A DNA stretch of 18,365 bases from Desulfobulbus sp. (GTDB taxonomy: Bacteria; Desulfobacterota; Desulfobulbia; Desulfobulbales; Desulfobulbaceae): NCBI GenBank assembly GCA_028684915.1, contig JAQUEZ010000113.1, positions 1-18,365 of the forward strand, read 5' to 3'. Every line of letters begins with the position of its first letter. Positions within the stretch are counted from its first letter, which is position 1. Positions 14,721-18,365 of this stretch are shown in pieces. Both the position numbers and the translations under genes were made by a program. The notes under the pieces are model-generated. The model worked only from the letters and a program-made list of their open reading frames with translations, had not been told where the DNA came from and did not search any database.

Positions 14721-17700
14721 ATGGACATCCCCTCCTTTAAAGAAGATCTGATCTCGCAGGTTCCGGCGCTGCAGTTGCTCCAGAGGCTGGGGTACATCTA
14801 CCTTTCCCAGGAAGAAACCTTGCGGGAGCGCGGTGGACGGCTGACCGGGGTCCTGCTGGAGAACGTGCTGACCGAGCAGTTGCGGAAGATCAACGCTATC
14901 CGCTTCCGGGGTCGTGAGTATCCGTTCAGCGAGGGCAACATCCTGGCTGCGGTGCAGACGCTCAAGGATCTGGCGGACGACGGCTTGGTGCAGACCAACG
15001 AGAAGGTCTACGACCTGCTGACCCTGGGCAGGACAATGCAGCAGTCCATCGACGGCGACACCAAGAGCTTTCAACTGGACTACATCGACTGGAAGCACCC
15101 GGAGAACAACGTCTATCACCTGGCCGAGGAATTCATGGTCGAGCGCAGCGGCAGTCATGAGACGCGGCGGCCGGATATCGTGCTGTTCGTCAACGGTATT
15201 CCGTTGGTGGTGATCGAGTGCAAGCGGCCGGATCTGAAAGACGCCATCGCGCAGGCGGTCAGTCAGCAGATCCGCAACCAGCAGCGGGACCAGATTCCGC
15301 GCCTCTTCCACTATGCACAGCTCCTGTTGGCGGTATCGAAAAACGAGGCCAAATACGCCACCGTGGGCACGCCCGCCAAGTTCTGGGCGGTGTGGAAGGA
15401 AGAGTTTGGTGCAGAGGAATCGGCAGCGCTCAAACATCTTGTGAGCATGCCGCTTTCGGAAGAACAGGTGGACAAGGTGCTGGTTTCCCGTGTATGGACG
15501 GTGCATGAGGACTCCCCCAGCTATGGCAGCCTTGAACGGCAGGTGACGGAGCAGGATCGGGCGCTGTATGCCCTGTGCCGGCCGGAACGGCTCCTGGAAC
15601 TGACCTACCGGTTCATGCTGTTCGACGCCGGGGAGAAAAAGGTCGCCCGGTATCAGCAGTATTTCTGCGTGACCAAGATCATGGCCCGGATTCGTCAGAC
15701 GCAGCGGGGTGGGAGACGCAAGGGCGGCGTGGTGTGGCATACCCAGGGCAGCGGCAAGAGCCTGACCATGGTGATGCTGGCAGAGGCGATTGCCCTGGAA
15801 GCCGGAATCGACAATGACAAGATCATCCTGGTGACCGACCGTGTGGACCTGGACGACCAGATATACAAGACCTTTCACCACTGCGGCACGATACCGGTCC
15901 AGGCGAAGACCGGCAAGCACCTGGCGGAGCTTCTGGGCGACAGCAAAACCCGAATCATCACCACGGTGATCGACAAATTCGAGCTGGCGGTGAGCAAGGC
16001 CGGCGTGCGCGATGAAAACCCGGACATTTTTGTGTTGGTGGATGAAAGCCATCGCAGCCAGTACGGCGAACTACATGCGAAGATGAAGAAGGCCTTGCCG
16101 AACGGGTGTTTCATCGGTTTCACCGGCACACCGGTGATGCAGAGGGATAAAAATACCATCGAGCGGTTTGGCGGTTTGATCGACACCTACACCATCGAAC
16201 AGGCGGTCAAGGACAAGGCGGTGGTGCCGCTCTTGTACGAAGGCCGCCATGTGGACCAGAAGGTAGACACCGAATCGGTGGATGCCTGGTTCGAGCGAAT
16301 CACCACCAGTCTGACCCGTGAACAGAAGGCGGACCTGAAAAGAAAATTCTCCTCGACCGATCAGTTGAACAAGGCCCAGCAAAAGGTCATGCGCATCGCC
16401 TGGGATGTGAGCGAACACTTCCGCGACAACTGGCAGGGCACGCCCTACAAGGCGCAACTGGTGGCGCAGGATAAGGCCACGGCGCTGCTGTATAAAAAAT
16501 TCCTCGATGACTTCGGACTGGTCAGCAGCGAGGTGCTCATTTCCGGTCCGGACGAACGGGAAGGCGAGGAAGATGTGCACCAGGAGTCCGCAGATGAGGT
16601 GAAGGCGTTCTGGAAGAAGATGATGGTCAAGTATGGCAGCGAAAAGGAGTACAACCGCCAGGTCATCAGTGGGTTCAAGAATGCCGAGCAGCCGGAAATC
16701 ATCATCGTGGTGGACAAGCTGCTGACCGGGTTCGATGCGCCGCGCAACACGGTGTTGTACCTGACGCGCCGCTTAAAAGGGCATACCCTGCTTCAGGCTA
16801 TCGCCCGCGTGAACCGACTCTATGACGGCAAGGATTTCGGGTATATCATCGACTATCGCGGTGTATTGCAGAATCTCGATCAGGCGCTGGACATCTATGA
16901 CCGACTCTCCGAGTTCGACAAGGAGGGCTTGGACGATCTCGGCACCGCGCTTACGGATGTGGAGACTGAGGTAAAAAAGCTGCCGCAGCGACATTCTGAC
17001 CTGTGGGAGGTGTTCAAGGCGATTCGCAACCGGCAGGATGAGGAAGCCTACGAGTTGCTGCTGGCGAACGAGGAGCTGCGTGAGAAGTTCTACGAGCGGC
17101 TGAGTTTCTATGCGCGGACACTGGCAATTGCGCTGTCATCGTCGACATTCCTTGAAGAAACGCCCGAAGCCAAACTGGAGAAATACAAGGCAGATCTGCG
17201 ATTTTTCATGCAACTGCGAGCCTCGGTGCGCAAGCGGTATGCCGAGATCGTGGACTTCAAGGAGTATGAGGCCCGCATCCAGAAGCTGGTCGACCAATAC
17301 GTCGGTACCGGCGAGGTGGAGAAGGTCATTGAGTTGGTCAACATCTTTGACACCGAGGCCTTCGCCAAGGAGGTGGAGAAACTCGGCAGCACGGCTTCGA
17401 AAGCCGACACCATAGCGCATCGCACCAAACGGACGATCCATGATCGGATGCAGGAGGATCCTGCGTTTTACCGGCGATTTTCGGAAATGCTGGAAGAAGC
17501 CATTCGGGCCTTCCGCGAGCAACGACTCTCAGATGCTGAATATCTGGGCAAGGTCAAGGTGATCGCCGAAAAAATCAAGAATCGTACCGGTGACGATATT
17601 CCCCAGGAGTTAGCCAGCCATGATGTTGCCAAAGCGTTCTTTGGCGTGCTACAGGAGGTGTTTGCCAGACACGCAATCGCCGGATTCGATCCCCGTGCCG

Positions 17701-17915
17701 CCAGCACTGCGGCCAGTCTGGCCATTGATACAATCATCCAGCAGAACCGAATCGTTCACTGGACGAACAATACCGATGTGCAAAACCGTATGAAGGGTGC
17801 CATCGAGGACTACTTGTTTGACTTGAATGATCAACAAGGGGTTGACCTGACGTTTGCAGAAATCGACCGCATTCTTGAGATGCTACTCGACATCGCCAGA
17901 GCACGATATGCTTGA
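14721..17915 (+). CDS. hsdR: Type I restriction endonuclease subunit HsdR
   Basis: 1064 residues, normal length. The N-terminal nuclease has a PD-(D/E)xK core: D152 in RRPDIVLF and E166-x-K168 in VVIECKRP. The SF2 translocase motor follows: Walker A HTQGSGKSLTMVM (from H340), LVTDRVDLDDQ, Walker B LVDESHRSQYG (D441), FTGTPV at about 467, then KLLTGFDAPRNTVLYL at about 664 and LLQAIARVNR at about 690. A helical C-terminus for binding HsdM/S follows. With HsdM and HsdS it translocates DNA and cuts at a distance from unmodified sites. The ATG at 14721 has AAGG eight bases upstream. The frame is intact and all motifs are present, so the enzyme looks active. Confidence 0.97.
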   Translation: MDIPSFKEDLISQVPALQLLQRLGYIYLSQEETLRERGGRLTGVLLENVLTEQLRKINAIRFRGREYPFSEGNILAAVQTLKDLADDGLVQTNEKVYDLLTLGRTMQQSIDGDTKSFQLDYIDWKHPENNVYHLAEEFMVERSGSHETRRPDIVLFVNGIPLVVIECKRPDLKDAIAQAVSQQIRNQQRDQIPRLFHYAQLLLAVSKNEAKYATVGTPAKFWAVWKEEFGAEESAALKHLVSMPLSEEQVDKVLVSRVWTVHEDSPSYGSLERQVTEQDRALYALCRPERLLELTYRFMLFDAGEKKVARYQQYFCVTKIMARIRQTQRGGRRKGGVVWHTQGSGKSLTMVMLAEAIALEAGIDNDKIILVTDRVDLDDQIYKTFHHCGTIPVQAKTGKHLAELLGDSKTRIITTVIDKFELAVSKAGVRDENPDIFVLVDESHRSQYGELHAKMKKALPNGCFIGFTGTPVMQRDKNTIERFGGLIDTYTIEQAVKDKAVVPLLYEGRHVDQKVDTESVDAWFERITTSLTREQKADLKRKFSSTDQLNKAQQKVMRIAWDVSEHFRDNWQGTPYKAQLVAQDKATALLYKKFLDDFGLVSSEVLISGPDEREGEEDVHQESADEVKAFWKKMMVKYGSEKEYNRQVISGFKNAEQPEIIIVVDKLLTGFDAPRNTVLYLTRRLKGHTLLQAIARVNRLYDGKDFGYIIDYRGVLQNLDQALDIYDRLSEFDKEGLDDLGTALTDVETEVKKLPQRHSDLWEVFKAIRNRQDEEAYELLLANEELREKFYERLSFYARTLAIALSSSTFLEETPEAKLEKYKADLRFFMQLRASVRKRYAEIVDFKEYEARIQKLVDQYVGTGEVEKVIELVNIFDTEAFAKEVEKLGSTASKADTIAHRTKRTIHDRMQEDPAFYRRFSEMLEEAIRAFREQRLSDAEYLGKVKVIAEKIKNRTGDDIPQELASHDVAKAFFGVLQEVFARHAIAGFDPRAASTAASLAIDTIIQQNRIVHWTNNTDVQNRMKGAIEDYLFDLNDQQGVDLTFAEIDRILEMLLDIARARYA

Positions 17916-18365
17916 TTCAACCGCCCAAATCGTGCCTCTGGAACACGCCGGGGAGCATATCTCCGTGTCGGTTGAGTTCAGGGAGCGCGAACGCTTGTCG
18001 ATCTCGGTGCATCCTGATGGCACGGTGACCGCTTTGGCTCCGATGGGGCGGTCACTGGAGGAGGTGCAGACACGCCTTACGCGCCGTCGTTCCTGGATAA
18101 TCAAACAGCGGCGTCTTTTTGAAAAATTTCAACCGCTGCCTGTTGAGAAACGATATGTTCCAGGCGAAACTCACCTGTATCTCGGCCGGCAATACCGGCT
18201 GCGCGTGCATCAAGCCGACAATCCATCCGTACGGTTGATTGGCCGATTTTTCGAGGTCCAGGTTCCCACACCGAAACTACCAGAGCCGGTTGCTCTAGCC
18301 ATGCGAGGCTGGTACCAGTCGCACGCTGAATTGCTCTTTCAGGATCGCCTGCGTCGCTGCCTTCA
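17908..18365 (+). CDS. YgjP-like M48-type metallopeptidase (DUF45), C-terminus beyond window
   Basis: The ATG at 17908 overlaps the hsdR stop by eight bases and reads MLDSTAQIVPLEHAGEHISV. It continues through 152 codons to the edge with LSISVHPDGTVTALAPMG, SWIIKQRRLFEKF, YLGRQYRLRVH and a closing AMRGWYQSHAELLFQDRL. This is the N-terminal part of YgjP/WLM-type zinc proteins often encoded directly after hsdR. The zinc motif HELAH-like would lie further right and cannot be seen. Overlap with hsdR implies co-expression. What the protein contributes to restriction is not known to me. Confidence 0.8.
   Translation, partial: MLDSTAQIVPLEHAGEHISVSVEFRERERLSISVHPDGTVTALAPMGRSLEEVQTRLTRRRSWIIKQRRLFEKFQPLPVEKRYVPGETHLYLGRQYRLRVHQADNPSVRLIGRFFEVQVPTPKLPEPVALAMRGWYQSHAELLFQDRLRRCL

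Larger units (their letters stand above)
134..18365. mobile_element. Left part of a tRNA-Pro-integrated genomic island (right end outside window)
   Basis: A tRNA 3' half without its 5' half is followed directly by a P4-type integrase. Then come a replication/recombinase module, a toxin-antitoxin pair and a type I restriction operon. This order is typical of integrative islands or satellites that carry defence cargo. The left boundary is inferred from the tRNA fragment. The right boundary, where an intact tRNA-Pro(UGG) or a second copy of the 3' half would be expected, is not in the window. It could also be two elements side by side, because there are two different tyrosine recombinases. Confidence 0.55.

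Noticed and set aside
14586..16052. Minus-strand 488-codon open frame
   Set aside because: Antisense to hsdR, whose motifs are fully intact on the plus strand. The His/Gln/Leu-rich composition is what an antisense frame of a GC-rich gene yields.
1..18365. CRISPR array
   Set aside because: No set of regularly spaced repeats of 20-40 bases was seen; the short repeats present are only 7-14 bases and occur in pairs.

Overview
The window looks like the left end of a genomic island in a GC-rich Gram-negative bacterium. Several gene families would suit Desulfobacterota (Geobacter or sulfate-reducer type) or Gammaproteobacteria, but nothing here fixes the taxon. The left edge has the first 14 codons of an IS5-like transposase (minus strand) and then the 3' half of a tRNA-Pro(UGG) gene with its CCA but no 5' half. 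This is the usual scar of integration into a tRNA 3' end. A P4-type tyrosine integrase follows at once. The right end of the island lies beyond the window.

Region 1 (1-3835): att scar, integrase, and an AlbA_2/HATPase_c_4 (Schlafen/RecG-like) regulator-type protein, then about 560 bases without a gene that hold short direct repeats and a bidirectional terminator-like hairpin. Region 2 (3836-7300, minus strand): a compact plasmid/ICE-like module read leftward as alpA-like regulator, phage-type replication organiser, small HTH-like protein, second tyrosine recombinase, and membrane plus coiled-coil protein. Three of these five genes carry one lesion each: an amber codon in alpA, a +1 shift in the recombinase and a -1 shift in the membrane protein. 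The module therefore appears to be decaying, or the assembly has indels here. Between the replication gene and the HTH gene lies a dense cluster of nested inverted repeats, a candidate origin or regulatory locus. Region 3 (7300-8085): no convincing gene, several hairpins, possibly a P4-like ash/immunity-RNA type region.

Region 4 (8086-9904): a small Lys-rich protein of unknown role, then a leftward toxin-antitoxin pair. A HigB-like toxin is followed by an antitoxin that fuses an Xre HTH to an ImmA/IrrE-type metallopeptidase. A 19-nt palindrome lies just upstream of the toxin.

Region 5 (10265-18365, plus strand): a complete type I restriction-modification operon in the order half-length HsdS, HsdM, full HsdS, DUF3800, HsdR, YgjP-like metallopeptidase (cut by the window end). 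Genes overlap by 1-8 bases at four of the five junctions around hsdM, DUF3800 and ygjP, or sit close together. The promoter lies between two copies of the same dyad operator (ATCAGTA-N7-TACTGAY), one of them covering the start codon. A perfect 28-nt palindrome separates hsdM from hsdS. The most unusual features are the extra single-TRD S protein at the head of the operon, the predicted RNase-H-fold DUF3800 protein placed inside the hsd genes, and the paired operators.
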